A stretch of DNA of 64,000 bases from Stenomitos frigidus ULC18. Lineage in GTDB: Bacteria; Cyanobacteriota; Cyanobacteriia; Leptolyngbyales; Leptolyngbyaceae. Numbering within the stretch: position 1 is the first letter of the stretch; each line of letters opens with the position of its first letter. Location of the stretch: the NCBI RefSeq assembly GCF_003003795.1, contig NZ_PVWK01000160.1, positions 1-64,000 of the forward strand, given 5' to 3'. The translations under genes were made by a program, and so were the position numbers. The notes under the pieces are model-generated. The model made no database searches. It saw nothing but the letters and a program-made list of their open reading frames with translations, and had not been told where the DNA came from. Below, piece after piece: positions 54,112 to 62,419 of this stretch.

Positions 54112-54630
54112 ATGCATTCATCGTCTACAGCGACCGCCAATGACGCGTTCCTTGACTACCTTCTGCACCTTGTCGATCAGATGGGCGATCGCCTGGGTCT
54201 TAATGTCCCGCCAGTCGTACCGATCGAGCAACTCCGCGACTTGCCTCTTGGCACACTGGGGCGATCGCTGGCTGACTTCCTCGACCAGGAGAAGTTAGCT
54301 CCGTTCCAAACAGGTCCCCGTCGCAAGCAGCTTCACGACAGCGTGCATGTGCTGACGGGGTATGGTGCAGACCCGATCGGTGAAGCAGAAGTACAAGCCT
54401 TCTTACTCGGCGCCAAGTTTCATCCAGCCCACCTGCTGCTAATGGGTGGCTTACTCCGCATGATCCATCGGCGAGTCGTGCCCTTACCGCTGTTGCATAC
54501 CGCTATTCGCCAACGGCTATGGGCTGCCTACTGGCATGGACAGCGTTCTACCTTCGATGTTGATACCTGGCAACCCGAAGCCCAGTGGCATCTGCCACTT
54601 TCCCAGGTAAAAGCTCTGTTTCATCTCTAA
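54112..54630 (+). CDS. Coq4-like protein
   Basis: A 172-aa Coq4-family protein. The zinc motif HDx2H-x11-E is exact (HDSVHVLTGYGADPIGE). Coq4 supports ubiquinone synthesis in mitochondria and alphaproteobacteria; a cyanobacterial homologue from Nostoc sp. PCC 7120 (Alr8543, PDB 3KB4) has been solved. Cyanobacteria make plastoquinone, not ubiquinone, so the role here is unclear. Follows the Spy-like gene by 75 bases. Confidence 0.88.
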   Translation: MHSSSTATANDAFLDYLLHLVDQMGDRLGLNVPPVVPIEQLRDLPLGTLGRSLADFLDQEKLAPFQTGPRRKQLHDSVHVLTGYGADPIGEAEVQAFLLGAKFHPAHLLLMGGLLRMIHRRVVPLPLLHTAIRQRLWAAYWHGQRSTFDVDTWQPEAQWHLPLSQVKALFHL

Positions 54631-54688
54631 CAGTCGACTCACGTTCATTATCCACGTTCATCTCATTCATTGTCATAAGGAGACACTC

Positions 54689-55138
54689 ATGAAGTACCTA
54701 CTATCGCTTTCCTTGCTCGGTCTGACTTTCGTGCTCAGTAGCTTGCCTGCTTCTGCGGGTCAAGTGACGGGTGTACGGGGTGGTAACGCTTCGGGTTCCG
54801 GGTTTGTGGTGCCCAACCGTCAAGGGGGCACCACTGGCTACGGACAAGGCTCTTTTACCGGACCAAATGGCGCTAATGGCAGCGGTCAGGCACAGTTCCA
54901 AACAAATGGTCAGGGGAGCGCGACTTACAGCGGCAGCACCAGCGCTACAAGAGCAAACGGTCAGCCTGTGAATGCGACAACCAGCGGCAGCAGCAGCTAT
55001 AACTCAACCACGGGCTATAGCGGTCAAAACACCACGACTGTCAATGGCAATACCTACACCACATCGACTCAGAATGGGACTGCCACGCTAACAACGCCCT
55101 CTGGTAGTCAAACCTATACCCCACGACGGTTCCGTTAG
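54689..55138 (+). CDS. hypothetical exported Ser/Thr/Gly/Asn-rich protein
   Basis: A 149-aa protein with a signal peptide (SLSLLGLTFVLSSLPASA-G). The mature part is low complexity and Ser, Thr, Gly, Asn-rich (GSGQAQFQTNGQGSATYSGS and similar), ending in a basic PRRFR. RBS AAGGAG precedes the ATG. Such composition suggests a surface or wall-associated protein. Function unknown. Confidence 0.75.
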   Translation: MKYLLSLSLLGLTFVLSSLPASAGQVTGVRGGNASGSGFVVPNRQGGTTGYGQGSFTGPNGANGSGQAQFQTNGQGSATYSGSTSATRANGQPVNATTSGSSSYNSTTGYSGQNTTTVNGNTYTTSTQNGTATLTTPSGSQTYTPRRFR

Positions 55139-55177
55139 TCGACAGTAAGGGTGTCATCAGAGTTAAGGAAGCCCGAT

Positions 55178-55223
55178 TGTTGTCTCATCTAGGAATGCGA
55201 TCGCATTCCTAGATGAGACAACA
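55178..55223. repeat. 46-bp perfect palindrome centred on HIP1
   Basis: The 23-base arms are exact reverse complements and the centre is GCGATCGC. A partial echo (AGATGAGGCAACAC) follows at 55228-55241. No T-run, so it is not a standard terminator. Confidence 0.9.
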
Positions 55224-55246
55224 CCCCAGATGAGGCAACACTAGCG

Positions 55247-55348
55247 TTAAGCGCATGCGGCACTTTGCCAGGTTACGACAAAAGCAATGAGAGCGATCGT
55301 GACTACAGCCGCAATCAAGTCAAAGGGCACTGCACCAGTAAGCCGCAT
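55247..55348 (-). CDS. possible 33-aa membrane peptide
   Basis: A short frame, MRLTGAVPFDLIAAVVTIAL then IAFVVTWQSAACA, with one hydrophobic helix. It lies downstream of the terminator of the light-harvesting-like gene, and its RBS is weak. It could be a small membrane protein or chance. Low confidence. Confidence 0.25.
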   Translation of the reverse strand: MRLTGAVPFDLIAAVVTIALIAFVVTWQSAACA

Positions 55349-55406
55349 CTCTGACTGAAGTGGAACTGGACGCTCTCCACAACCGCCTTGACGATCGCTG
55401 ACCAAC

Positions 55407-55433
55407 AAAAAGCCCCAGCGATAAAGCTGGGGC
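55407..55433 (-). terminator. intrinsic terminator of the light-harvesting-like gene
   Basis: GCCCCAGC (55412-55419) pairs perfectly with GCTGGGGC (55426-55433), six-base loop. On the minus strand the stem is followed by five T. Confidence 0.88.
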
Positions 55434-55506
55434 AAAAACTAAGAAAGCCAAATAGTGATACAGACGTAGCCAGCAATCAGGAGCAGGAAGAGTACTCCTA
55501 AACGCT

Positions 55507-55674
55507 CTAGCTCACGACAAAAGCAGTCAACAAGCTAAGGACAACTAGACCAGCCGCGATCGCTGCTTGCACGGTATAACGCTGTTGCTGTTCCGCAGAG
55601 GGATACTCAGCAAAATAAACCTTGGGCTCTGCAGCGTAGTTGTTGAGAATGCCGTTTTCGTTGGTGGTGTACAT
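55507..55674 (-). CDS. Ssl1498-family light-harvesting-like protein
   Basis: A 55-aa protein: MYTTNENGILNNYAAEPKVY, then FAEYPSAEQQQRYTVQAAIA and a membrane helix (AAGLVVLSLLTAFVVS). The sequence matches the small cyanobacterial proteins annotated Ssl1498 family light-harvesting-like. RBS AGAGGAA is eight bases upstream of the ATG. It has its own terminator. Probably a thylakoid single-helix protein; exact role not established. Confidence 0.85.
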   Translation of the reverse strand: MYTTNENGILNNYAAEPKVYFAEYPSAEQQQRYTVQAAIAAGLVVLSLLTAFVVS

Positions 55675-56092
55675 AATCAGTTCCTCTTTAAGTTTGTTGC
55701 CTTATGTAAATCAATATAACGTTTTTGTTACATAACGTCAATAGATGAGTGATTTTTGCTATGCAGAATTTGTTCTGACCACCATCAGATTTTCTAAACG
55801 ATGAGCGCGATTGTCCTCGTGGAGTGGTTCAAGGACTCTATTTCAGGACTTACACAAAAGTTGTCGAAGTTCGCCCCCTACCCCCCAAGATTGGGGGAAC
55901 TGAGTTTATTAAAGCCCCCAGAATTGGGGGTTTGGGGGCAAATGCGTAAGTCCTATATTTGTAAGAGGCATTGCTGCTTTGAGGGATGAATTGCGTAGGG
56001 GCGGTTCGCGAACCGCCTAAGAACAGCGACCAGCGGAAAAGTGTCAACGCAACCTTTTACAATGAGGAACGTTCCGACTGTGTTGCGATGCC
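55675..56092. other. intergenic region with interspersed hairpin repeats
   Basis: No gene is supported. The common cyanobacterial C-run/G-run element occurs here: arms at 55881-55897 (CCCCCCAAGATTGGGGG) and 55915-55930 (CCCCCAGAATTGGGGG). GGCGGTTCGCGAACCGCC (56000-56017) is a perfect 18-base palindrome of the GTAGGGGCGGTTCG family. Confidence 0.65.
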
Positions 56093-57073
56093 ATGAGTCT
56101 TCAGAGCAAACCTGCTTGGGCAGGCGATGATTTTCTCTCTCGCTGTGTCAACCGCTTGATTCAAACCAAGTCTGTCTATACAGTGATGAAGCAGCAGGCA
56201 CGTCAGGTGCTCATTCAAACAGCGGAAAAGAATGGCGTTCCCTGGCGCAAGCGCTACGAGGAACTGACAGCAGCAGGGTTGCAGCAGCGGGCAGAACAGG
56301 TCATCAATACTGAAGTCCGCTATCCCGACTATTATCAAGTGCCGTTCCATGCGTATGAGCAGGGGAATCTCTGTTGGGAAGCCGCCTTTGAGGCAGAATC
56401 GGCGACTCATGCCATGGCACTCCGAGTCTGGAAAGATGAACCGTTAACCTGGCAAGAGGCTCAGGAGAGGCTCCGCAGCAGTTTCCATCAGGTGCTTGCC
56501 CAACACAGCATGCAGCCTGTGCAAGACATACTCGACATCGGTTGCTCTGTTGGACTTTCGACTCTGGCATTACATCGCTTCTATCAAGGTCGGCAGGATG
56601 CGCCTGTCTATACCACTGGTTTAGACTTATCGCCCCACATGTTGACCGTCGCTCAGCATCGCGATGAAAAGGGTGAGATTAAGCAATGGCTGCATGCCAA
56701 CGCCGAAGCGACAGGTCTACCCGATCGCTCTTTTGATCTAGTCACTCTGCAGTTTGTGATTCACGAGTTACCCCGGCAGGCAACCATCGCCATCTTTAAA
56801 GAGGCGTTACGGCTTCTGCATCCTGGTGGATATCTGGCGATCGTGGATAACAATCCCCAGTCACCAGTCATTCAGAACCTGCCACCCGTGTTGTTCACAC
56901 TCATGAAGAGTACAGAACCCTGGTCAGATGATTACTACACCTTCAATGTCGAAGCGGCACTGCAGTCGGTTGGCTTTGCCCCTGTCACCACCGTTGCCAG
57001 TGACCCTCGCCATCGCACTATTCTGGGACGCAAACCATCTCGTTATCCTACCCTGTCTCGCGCTACCGATTAG
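56093..57073 (+). CDS. class I SAM-dependent methyltransferase
   Basis: A 326-aa protein. N-terminal about 135 residues are helical and particular to this type; the Rossmann core follows with motif I ILDIGCSVGLSTLAL, TTGLDLSPHMLTVA and DLVTLQFVIHELP. Substrate unknown. Its TAG stop overlaps the stop of the converging MocR fragment. Confidence 0.87.
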   Translation: MSLQSKPAWAGDDFLSRCVNRLIQTKSVYTVMKQQARQVLIQTAEKNGVPWRKRYEELTAAGLQQRAEQVINTEVRYPDYYQVPFHAYEQGNLCWEAAFEAESATHAMALRVWKDEPLTWQEAQERLRSSFHQVLAQHSMQPVQDILDIGCSVGLSTLALHRFYQGRQDAPVYTTGLDLSPHMLTVAQHRDEKGEIKQWLHANAEATGLPDRSFDLVTLQFVIHELPRQATIAIFKEALRLLHPGGYLAIVDNNPQSPVIQNLPPVLFTLMKSTEPWSDDYYTFNVEAALQSVGFAPVTTVASDPRHRTILGRKPSRYPTLSRATD

Positions 57074-57214
57074 CGGTCTAAAACTTGAGCCAGGCGATCG
57101 ACCCCTGTGGCAATCTGCGCCTGATCCAGTTCTCCATAGCCGAAAATAAACTCTCCTCGCTCACCAGGATGGCAATAGTGAGACTGGGCAGACATGAGCC
57201 CTGCGACACCCCAG
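57070..57214 (-). pseudogene. C-terminal remnant of a MocR-family (GntR-aminotransferase) regulator
   Basis: The minus strand reads SWGVAGLMSAQSHYCHPGER, then GEFIFGYGELDQAQIATGVD and RLAQVLDR-stop. This matches the end of MocR-type PLP-dependent regulators (GVGLY...YY...FGYAxL...GIxRLAEVL). Intact members are about 450-500 aa; the rest is gone. Similarity stops near 57214, where the remnant of an opposite-strand gene begins. Confidence 0.72.
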
Positions 57215-57220
57215 GAGGTT

Positions 57221-57445
57221 GCAGGCACCCTGGTACTATCATTGCCCTTGTCTGAGGCGTCTGCAAAAGTTCGGACTGGCCCTCCAAACGATGATGAAGC
57301 CGATTATGCTTTACCCGTGTGGGCAGGAGAAATCCCCTTGCGGCTAACTCCACTGGCTCCGATCCCCGATCCAAAACTACTGGCAGGTGTTGAGTTGCCA
57401 ACGTCTGTGCAACACTACACTCGCAACAGTAGCCGCCAATCATGA
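57221..57445 (+). pseudogene. C-terminal remnant of a pyridoxamine 5'-phosphate oxidase-family protein
   Basis: Encodes GTLVLSLPLSEASAKVRTGP then PNDDEADYALPVWAGEIPLR and IPDPKLLAGVELPTSVQHY, the conserved end of FMN-binding split-barrel (PPOX) proteins of about 230 aa. The first two thirds are missing. Its stop overlaps the start of the next frame (ATGA, 57442-57445). Confidence 0.75.
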
Positions 57446-57684
57446 GAACGAAAACAGCATTGATGCTATCCCTTCGTCGGGTGATTCGGAGGATCGATCG
57501 AGAGACTGTCGGGCTGATCTATGGCTTTCTGGGAGTGTTGACGTTCAGCCTGACCCTTCCCGCCACTCGCTTAGCTGTCGCTGACTTAGATGCCACGGTG
57601 GTTGGGTTAGGACGGGCAGTGGTGGCAGGCATCCTGGCAGCCATTCTATTGCAAGTCACACGGCAACCCCCACCCTCCCTTTGA
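57442..57684 (+). pseudogene. truncated EamA/DMT-type transporter
   Basis: An 80-aa frame: a basic N-terminus, then GLIYGFLGVLTFSLTLPATR and LGRAVVAGILAAILLQVT, the first two helices of EamA drug/metabolite transporters, which normally have ten helices in about 300 aa. The frame ends in a stop (QPPPSL). ATGA overlap with the PPOX remnant shows the former operon. Probably not functional. Confidence 0.75.
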
Positions 57685-57850
57685 TCCCAATACCCTAAGC
57701 GTTGTGTCAACAGCTATAAATGAATTTGGGTGGCACCAGATAGTGAGAAACTGCCACAACCAAAGTCTCATTGGACAGCAAAAATCGGCACAAGGCAACG
57801 AAACCAATTAGAAAGAGGCAATCCTCATTAGAAGCCTATACGTGCTGTCA

Positions 57851-58411
57851 TCATGGCGTTTTGCTCTCCTGAGCAGACGGTTCATTTAACAGTGAGAGTG
57901 ACTCTTCACACCAGGCTAACCATGCCGTTTCGAAGCGAATCCCATTCAACAATGTCAGGTACTGAAATTTCGCTTTTACTGGCAGGGCTTGAGGATTCGG
58001 AAAGAATTTTTGCTCAATTTGCCGATACACCGTTAGCCGTTCTTGATGCCGCGCTTGATGCTGCTTGAGTTCCGCTAGAAACGTGTCGTTTGGCACGGCA
58101 TACCCTGAAAACGTTTTTACCAGCAGGTCATCCCGTAGCGGCGCAATGTCGCAAGGCTCGGCAATCCAGGCTTTCAGGTAAGCTTTGCCGGCTTCGGTCA
58201 TTTGATAAATGCGTTTATCGGGACGACTTTGCTGATGAATGGTCTCAAAACTCAAGAGGCCTTGTTCCTCTAACTTGCTCAGCTCTCGATAAATCTGCTG
58301 GAAGCTGGCTTGCCAGAAAAACCCAACGGAGCCTTCAAACCGCTTCCGCAGGTCATAGCCGCTGCAGGGTTGATCGAGCAAGATCGCCAAAATTGCGTGT
58401 GCTAAAGCCAT
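57851..58411 (-). CDS. PadR-family transcriptional regulator
   Basis: A 186-aa PadR repressor. Winged helix: ALAHAILAILLDQPCSGYDL, RKRFEGSVGFFWQASFQQIY and RELSKLEEQGLLSFETIHQQ, then the C-terminal dimerisation helices. It begins 20 bases from a 48-base inverted repeat shared with the divergent gene and so probably controls both. Ligand unknown; PadR types often respond to phenolics or drugs. Confidence 0.93.
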   Translation of the reverse strand: MALAHAILAILLDQPCSGYDLRKRFEGSVGFFWQASFQQIYRELSKLEEQGLLSFETIHQQSRPDKRIYQMTEAGKAYLKAWIAEPCDIAPLRDDLLVKTFSGYAVPNDTFLAELKQHQARHQERLTVYRQIEQKFFPNPQALPVKAKFQYLTLLNGIRFETAWLAWCEESLSLLNEPSAQESKTP

Positions 58412-58424
58412 AAACCAAAATTGC

Positions 58425-58453
58425 TTGACAATTCAATTAGTTGACTATACCTT
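58425..58453 (+). promoter_or_regulatory. probable promoter of the PadR-adjacent gene
   Basis: TTGACA (58425-58430), 17-base spacing, TACCTT (58448-58453). It overlaps the left arm of the PadR inverted repeat, so bound PadR would block it. Confidence 0.65.
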
Positions 58454-58478
58454 ATTCACTATAGTCAACTAATTGAAT
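58431..58478. promoter_or_regulatory. candidate PadR operator
   Basis: Two perfect 19-base arms (58431-58449, beginning ATTCAATTAGTTGACTATA, and 58460-58478) with a ten-base spacer. It lies between the divergent PadR gene and its neighbour. Confidence 0.85.
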
Positions 58479-58544
58479 AGCAGCATGATTGATTATCAGA
58501 CCGATCAGTTCACCCTTCGTAAAAACCTTCAGGAGCGTCAACGT

Positions 58545-58931
58545 ATGAGTTACAACCTTTACCAAATCGATCTTCCAGAGCATCCAGAGGCAGTCATTTT
58601 TGTGAATGGCTTCGTAGCACGCGATCGCGCTGGCTTTCTGTGGATGTGGCAAAACCTTTTCTGGATCAGGCACACAACAGCGCAAGCAAAAGGCTGTGTG
58701 CAGGTGAAAGCCGGGATCTGTGGCCCCAGAGAGGTGATCATGACCAGCTATTGGCGATCGGAAAACGACCTCAAAGACTTCTTTAGAGGTGCCGGTCACA
58801 GGCAGATGATGCAATTCACGGCCAAACACCCCCAAAGCCTGTGCCTGTACAATGAGACCTACCAACCCTTACGCAGTGGTAAGTACACCCATGAGCCTCA
58901 AGGTATGGCAAGTCTTTATGCACGCGTGTAA
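58545..58931 (+). CDS. hypothetical protein, DUF4188/monooxygenase-like (probable PadR target)
   Basis: A 128-aa protein from ATG 58545, chosen for AGGAG nine bases upstream; a longer frame begins near 58473 inside the operator. It reads EAVIFVNGFVARDRAGFLWM, then VIMTSYWRSENDLKDFFRG and AKHPQSLCLYNETYQ, resembling DUF4188/ABM-like dimeric alpha-beta barrels. No metal or cofactor motif is visible. Function unknown. Confidence 0.7.
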   Translation: MSYNLYQIDLPEHPEAVIFVNGFVARDRAGFLWMWQNLFWIRHTTAQAKGCVQVKAGICGPREVIMTSYWRSENDLKDFFRGAGHRQMMQFTAKHPQSLCLYNETYQPLRSGKYTHEPQGMASLYARV

Positions 58932-59088
58932 GCAGGAAAGAATGCTGCCAATCAGGACTCTAAAAACGGTCTAACGCTTTTATCACAGGCTGACCAGACA
59001 ACGGTATCGGTGAGAACGGTGACTGGCAGCAAGTGCACGGGAGCGTTAGACTGCGCTTGCATACCCACTGCAAACCATCAAATTGATT

Positions 59089-59943
59089 ATGTCTGACGCG
59101 TCCTGGCACCACGACACCCTCTACACAAACGGCATCAAGCTGCATTATGTGACTCAAGGCGAAGGGCCACTGATGCTTTTGCTGCATGGCTTTCCAGAGT
59201 TCTGGTATTCCTGGCGGCACCAAATTCCAGAGTTTGCAACCGATCACAAAGTCGTTGCGCTGGATCTACGTGGCTACAACGACAGCGATAAGCCAGAAGC
59301 CCAATCGGCCTACGTGATGGCCGAGTTTATCAATGATGTGAAAGGTGTGATCGAAGGGTTGGGCTACGATCGCTGCATTCTGGTCGGGCACGATTGGGGT
59401 GGCGCGATCGCCTGGTCATTTGCCTATGCACATCCAGAATTGGTCGAGCGCTTGATTGTGCTGAACCTGCCCCATCCCGCCAAATTTTCGGAAGGCTTAC
59501 GCACACCACAGCAAATCCTCAAAAGCTGGTATATTGCCTTTTTTCAACTGCCGCTCTTGCCCGAACTGCTCTTTCAATTCGACGATTTTAGTTTGCTAGA
59601 ACAGGCGTTCCGTGGCATGGCGATCGACCAAAGCGCCTTCACTGACGCTGACATCGAGGCGTACAAAAACGCCTTTGCCAAACGTGGTGCGCTGACAGGT
59701 GCCATCAACTACTACCGCAATCTGTTTGCTCAATTTTCAGTGGAGCGATCGTGGGGCATTCTCACCATTCCAACCCTCATGATTTGGGGTGAGGCAGATA
59801 CGGCTCTGGGCAAAGAACTGACCTATGGGACTGAAAAGTACGTGCAGGATTTTCGTATTCGTTACATTCCCAACTGCAGCCATTGGGTACAGCAGGAACA
59901 GCCGCAGTTAGTGAATCAATTTATGCGAGAGTTTCTTGAGTAG
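59089..59943 (+). CDS. alpha/beta hydrolase, epoxide-hydrolase-like
   Basis: A 284-aa hydrolase. HGFPEFWYSWRHQIP carries the oxyanion residues, VGHDWGGAIAW has Asp as nucleophile, and the catalytic His is in PNCSHWVQQEQP. Asp nucleophile with Tyr/Trp surroundings fits epoxide hydrolase or haloalkane dehalogenase; an epoxide hydrolase is more likely because of HGFPE. The start is ATG 59089, two codons inside a possible TTG start. Confidence 0.88.
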   Translation: MSDASWHHDTLYTNGIKLHYVTQGEGPLMLLLHGFPEFWYSWRHQIPEFATDHKVVALDLRGYNDSDKPEAQSAYVMAEFINDVKGVIEGLGYDRCILVGHDWGGAIAWSFAYAHPELVERLIVLNLPHPAKFSEGLRTPQQILKSWYIAFFQLPLLPELLFQFDDFSLLEQAFRGMAIDQSAFTDADIEAYKNAFAKRGALTGAINYYRNLFAQFSVERSWGILTIPTLMIWGEADTALGKELTYGTEKYVQDFRIRYIPNCSHWVQQEQPQLVNQFMREFLE

Positions 59944-59960
59944 GGAGTAGGGAGTGAGCA

Positions 59961-61142
59961 GTGGAAAAGGATTTTAAGGGACTGGCTGACCAGTACAAAA
60001 CGGCACTGCTGGATGATGTCTTGCCGTTTTGGGAACGGCATGCGATCGACTGGGAGCAGGGTGGTTATTTCACCTGTCTCGATCGCGCTGGTAAGGTTTA
60101 CGACACCGACAAATTTATTTGGTTGCAAAATCGGCAAGTGTGGCTCTTTTCGATGCTATGCAACCAGTTTGAGAAGCGTGAAAACTGGCTCAACATCGCA
60201 GCAAACGGTGCAAATTTCCTTGCCAAACATGGACGTGATGCCGATGGTAACTGGTACTTTGCACTCGATCGTGCGGGCAATCCGCTTGTCCAGCCCTACA
60301 ACATCTTTTCGGACTGCTTTGCCGCGATGGCATTTAGTAAGTATGCGCTGGCATCGGGCGAAGACTGGGCAAAGGATGTGGCGTTGCAGGCATACAACAA
60401 TGTGCTGCGCCGTAAGGATAATCCCAAAGGTCATTACAACAAGACCTATCCTGGCACACGACCGTTGAAATCCCTGGCAGTGCCCATGATCCTCGCTAAC
60501 TTGTCGCTAGAAATGGAGTGGCTGTTGCCGAGTGACCAACTGGAGGACATTCTCAGTGCCACGGTTCAGGAAGTGATGGGTGCTTTTTTAGATCGCGATC
60601 GAGGCTTGATGTACGAAAACGTTGCGCCTGATGGCTCACACGTTGATTGCTTTGAAGGACGGCTCATTAACCCTGGGCACGGCATCGAAGCGATGTGGTT
60701 CATTATGGATATTGCGAATCGTCACAATGACACTGCCACCATTCATCAAGCTGTTGATGTCGTCCTCAATATCCTCAACTTTGCCTGGGATGCTGAGTAC
60801 GGTGGTTTGTACTATTTCATGGATGCAGAGGGTCATCCCCCGCACCAGTTGGAATGGGATCAAAAACTGTGGTGGGTGCATTTAGAGTCGCTGGTGGCAC
60901 TGGCAATGGGGTATCGCTTAACTGGCCGAGAAGCCTGCTGGGAGTGGTATCAGAAACTGCACGACTACGCCTGGTCACACTTTGCCGATCCAGAATATGG
61001 CGAGTGGTTTGGCTACCTCGATCGACGCGGCGAGGTGCTACTTAACCTCAAAGGCGGCAAATGGAAAGGCTGTTTCCATGTACCACGAGCGCTTTATCTC
61101 TGTTGGCAGCAGTTTGAAGCGCTGGAGCAGAAGAGTTGTTAG
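59961..61142 (+). CDS. AGE-family epimerase/isomerase (N-acylglucosamine 2-epimerase-like)
   Basis: A 393-aa (alpha/alpha)6-barrel enzyme. [37 protein letters not shown] and [20 protein letters not shown] are the conserved active-site stretches, including the catalytic His residues. Epimerises N-acylglucosamine/mannosamine or related sugars. The start is GTG 59961; the purine run just before it (GGGAGTAGGGAGTGAG) doubles as RBS and is one of the window's repeat words. Follows the hydrolase by 17 bases, likely co-transcribed. Confidence 0.9.
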   Translation: MEKDFKGLADQYKTALLDDVLPFWERHAIDWEQGGYFTCLDRAGKVYDTDKFIWLQNRQVWLFSMLCNQFEKRENWLNIAANGANFLAKHGRDADGNWYFALDRAGNPLVQPYNIFSDCFAAMAFSKYALASGEDWAKDVALQAYNNVLRRKDNPKGHYNKTYPGTRPLKSLAVPMILANLSLEMEWLLPSDQLEDILSATVQEVMGAFLDRDRGLMYENVAPDGSHVDCFEGRLINPGHGIEAMWFIMDIANRHNDTATIHQAVDVVLNILNFAWDAEYGGLYYFMDAEGHPPHQLEWDQKLWWVHLESLVALAMGYRLTGREACWEWYQKLHDYAWSHFADPEYGEWFGYLDRRGEVLLNLKGGKWKGCFHVPRALYLCWQQFEALEQKSC

Positions 61143-61225
61143 TGGTTGGTTGTTAGGAGGAGTCATAGACCAGGAGGTTAAGGGCCAAAGCCTGAAAGTA
61201 TGGTTGACCATTGACCATTGACCAC

Positions 61226-61260
61226 CATCGCCCCTGCCTAATTGACTCAAGCGCGATCGC
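61226..61260. repeat. HIP1-containing repeat, copy B0
   Basis: ATCGCCCCTGCCTAATTGAC then TCAAGCGCGATCGC. First of at least five copies (consensus GCCCCTGnATnATTGGCTCAAG followed by a HIP1 site) that separate the Uma2, ParDE-like and PIN modules. Confidence 0.8.
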
Positions 61261-61262
61261 TT

Positions 61263-61853
61263 CTATCTAGTTGTACCAATCTGCCTAAAGAAGCGTTCTA
61301 TAAGACATCCAAACCTGGGCAGAATCGGTGAGGTAATAGTGTCCTGGGCGGTGTAGGTAGCGGCTCGTTTGAGGACTGCATTCTCGCGGCGGTAAACTTC
61401 GACCTGTTGCAATTCTCGGCTGACGATCCAATACTCCTCAACGCCTTGAGATGAGTAAAGTTTGAGTTTAGCTTCGCGATCGCGTCGTTCATTCATCACA
61501 CCCGGAGATAGCACTTCGACGATGAGTTCAGGTGCGCCTGTAAAATGTCCCGCTTCGTCGATGAAACGCTCCATGCGTCCAACACTGATCCAAACCGCAT
61601 CGGGGATAACATTATCGGCATCGCTGAAGATGATGCCAGGAGTTGGGAATGCTTCTCCTAGCTGCGTCTCGTCTGACCAGTTGCCTAATTCATTACAGAT
61701 GTTACGAATAACGGCTTGATGTCTCAGATGTGGTGCTCTGGTCACAAAGAGTTCTCCGTCAATGATTTCGTAGTGCTTCCACTCATCGGCTGCAAGGAGT
61801 TCGAGATCGGCAGTCGTCCAGCGAAGTTTTTCAGACGAGGTTTGTTGACTCAT
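61263..61853 (-). CDS. Uma2-family (DUF820) endonuclease-like protein
   Basis: A 196-aa protein with the restriction-endonuclease-like fold: YEIIDGELFVTRAP, DAVWISV (PD in VIPDA), ELIVEVLSPGVMNERRDREA and KLKLYSSQGVEEYWIV, with Asp-Glu-Lys active-site residues. Cyanobacteria carry many copies; function unknown, nuclease activity inferred. The gene is bounded by HIP1 repeats. Confidence 0.9.
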   Translation of the reverse strand: MSQQTSSEKLRWTTADLELLAADEWKHYEIIDGELFVTRAPHLRHQAVIRNICNELGNWSDETQLGEAFPTPGIIFSDADNVIPDAVWISVGRMERFIDEAGHFTGAPELIVEVLSPGVMNERRDREAKLKLYSSQGVEEYWIVSRELQQVEVYRRENAVLKRAATYTAQDTITSPILPRFGCLIERFFRQIGTTR

Positions 61854-61952
61854 GACGTGTCTCCGCGACCTTCTTTGGTTCTATTCTCGCTTGTTTATCA
61901 CCGCGATCGCTCTCCTTCCAAGATCGCCCCTTTATACTATGACGATCGCCTC

Positions 61953-62085
61953 CAACAAGACCTGAAACAGCGATCGCCCCTTCCCTTAACAATAGCGATC
62001 GCCTCTGCATGATTGGCTCAAGGGCGATCGTCCCTCTCCACAGACCGATGATCGCCCCTGGATGATTGGCTCAAGCGCGATCGCG
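61953..62085. repeat. HIP1-containing repeats A1, B1 and B2
   Basis: A1 (61953-62001: CAAGACCTGAAACAGCGATC then GCCCCTTCCCTTAACAATAG), B1 (61996-62030) and B2 (62048-62085, ATCGCCCCTGGATGATTGGC then TCAAGCGCGATCGCG). Confidence 0.8.
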
Positions 62086-62113
62086 CGCAATTGGGGAAAC
62101 AGGGTCATTAGGC

Positions 62114-62419
62114 TCAAGGCAGATCTTCAAACAGAGCAGTCAAATCCTGATAGCCACTCACTACCCTGAGTACTTCGATATCGTCATTGAGTAAACGGTA
62201 AAAAATGAGGTACTGCGCGTGGGGCAAACTGCGTGAGCCAGGATAAAGTTCATCTCGTTTGCGACCAATTTGAGGAAACTGAGCAATCCGTTGAAGGGTG
62301 GCATCGATGCCGCTCAGAAACCGTTCGGCGCTGGTTAAACCGTTTTGGGCCGCAAGATAATCTGCAATTGCTTCAATATCTCGACTGGCGAGGAGTGTAA
62401 GTCGACAAACTCGACTCAT
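62114..62419 (-). CDS. RelE/ParE-type toxin
   Basis: A 101-aa ParE-like toxin (LTLLASRDIEAIADYLAAQN, FPQIGRKRDELYPGSRSLP and YLIFYRLLNDDIEVLRVVSG). ParE toxins act on gyrase and RelE types on ribosome-bound mRNA; the family alone cannot say. The ATG overlaps the antitoxin stop (ATGA, 62416-62419). Confidence 0.9.
   Translation of the reverse strand: MSRVCRLTLLASRDIEAIADYLAAQNGLTSAERFLSGIDATLQRIAQFPQIGRKRDELYPGSRSLPHAQYLIFYRLLNDDIEVLRVVSGYQDLTALFEDLP

Noticed and set aside
57078-57443. 121-aa open frame on the minus strand
   Set aside because: It is out of frame with the MocR remnant and antisense to the PPOX remnant.
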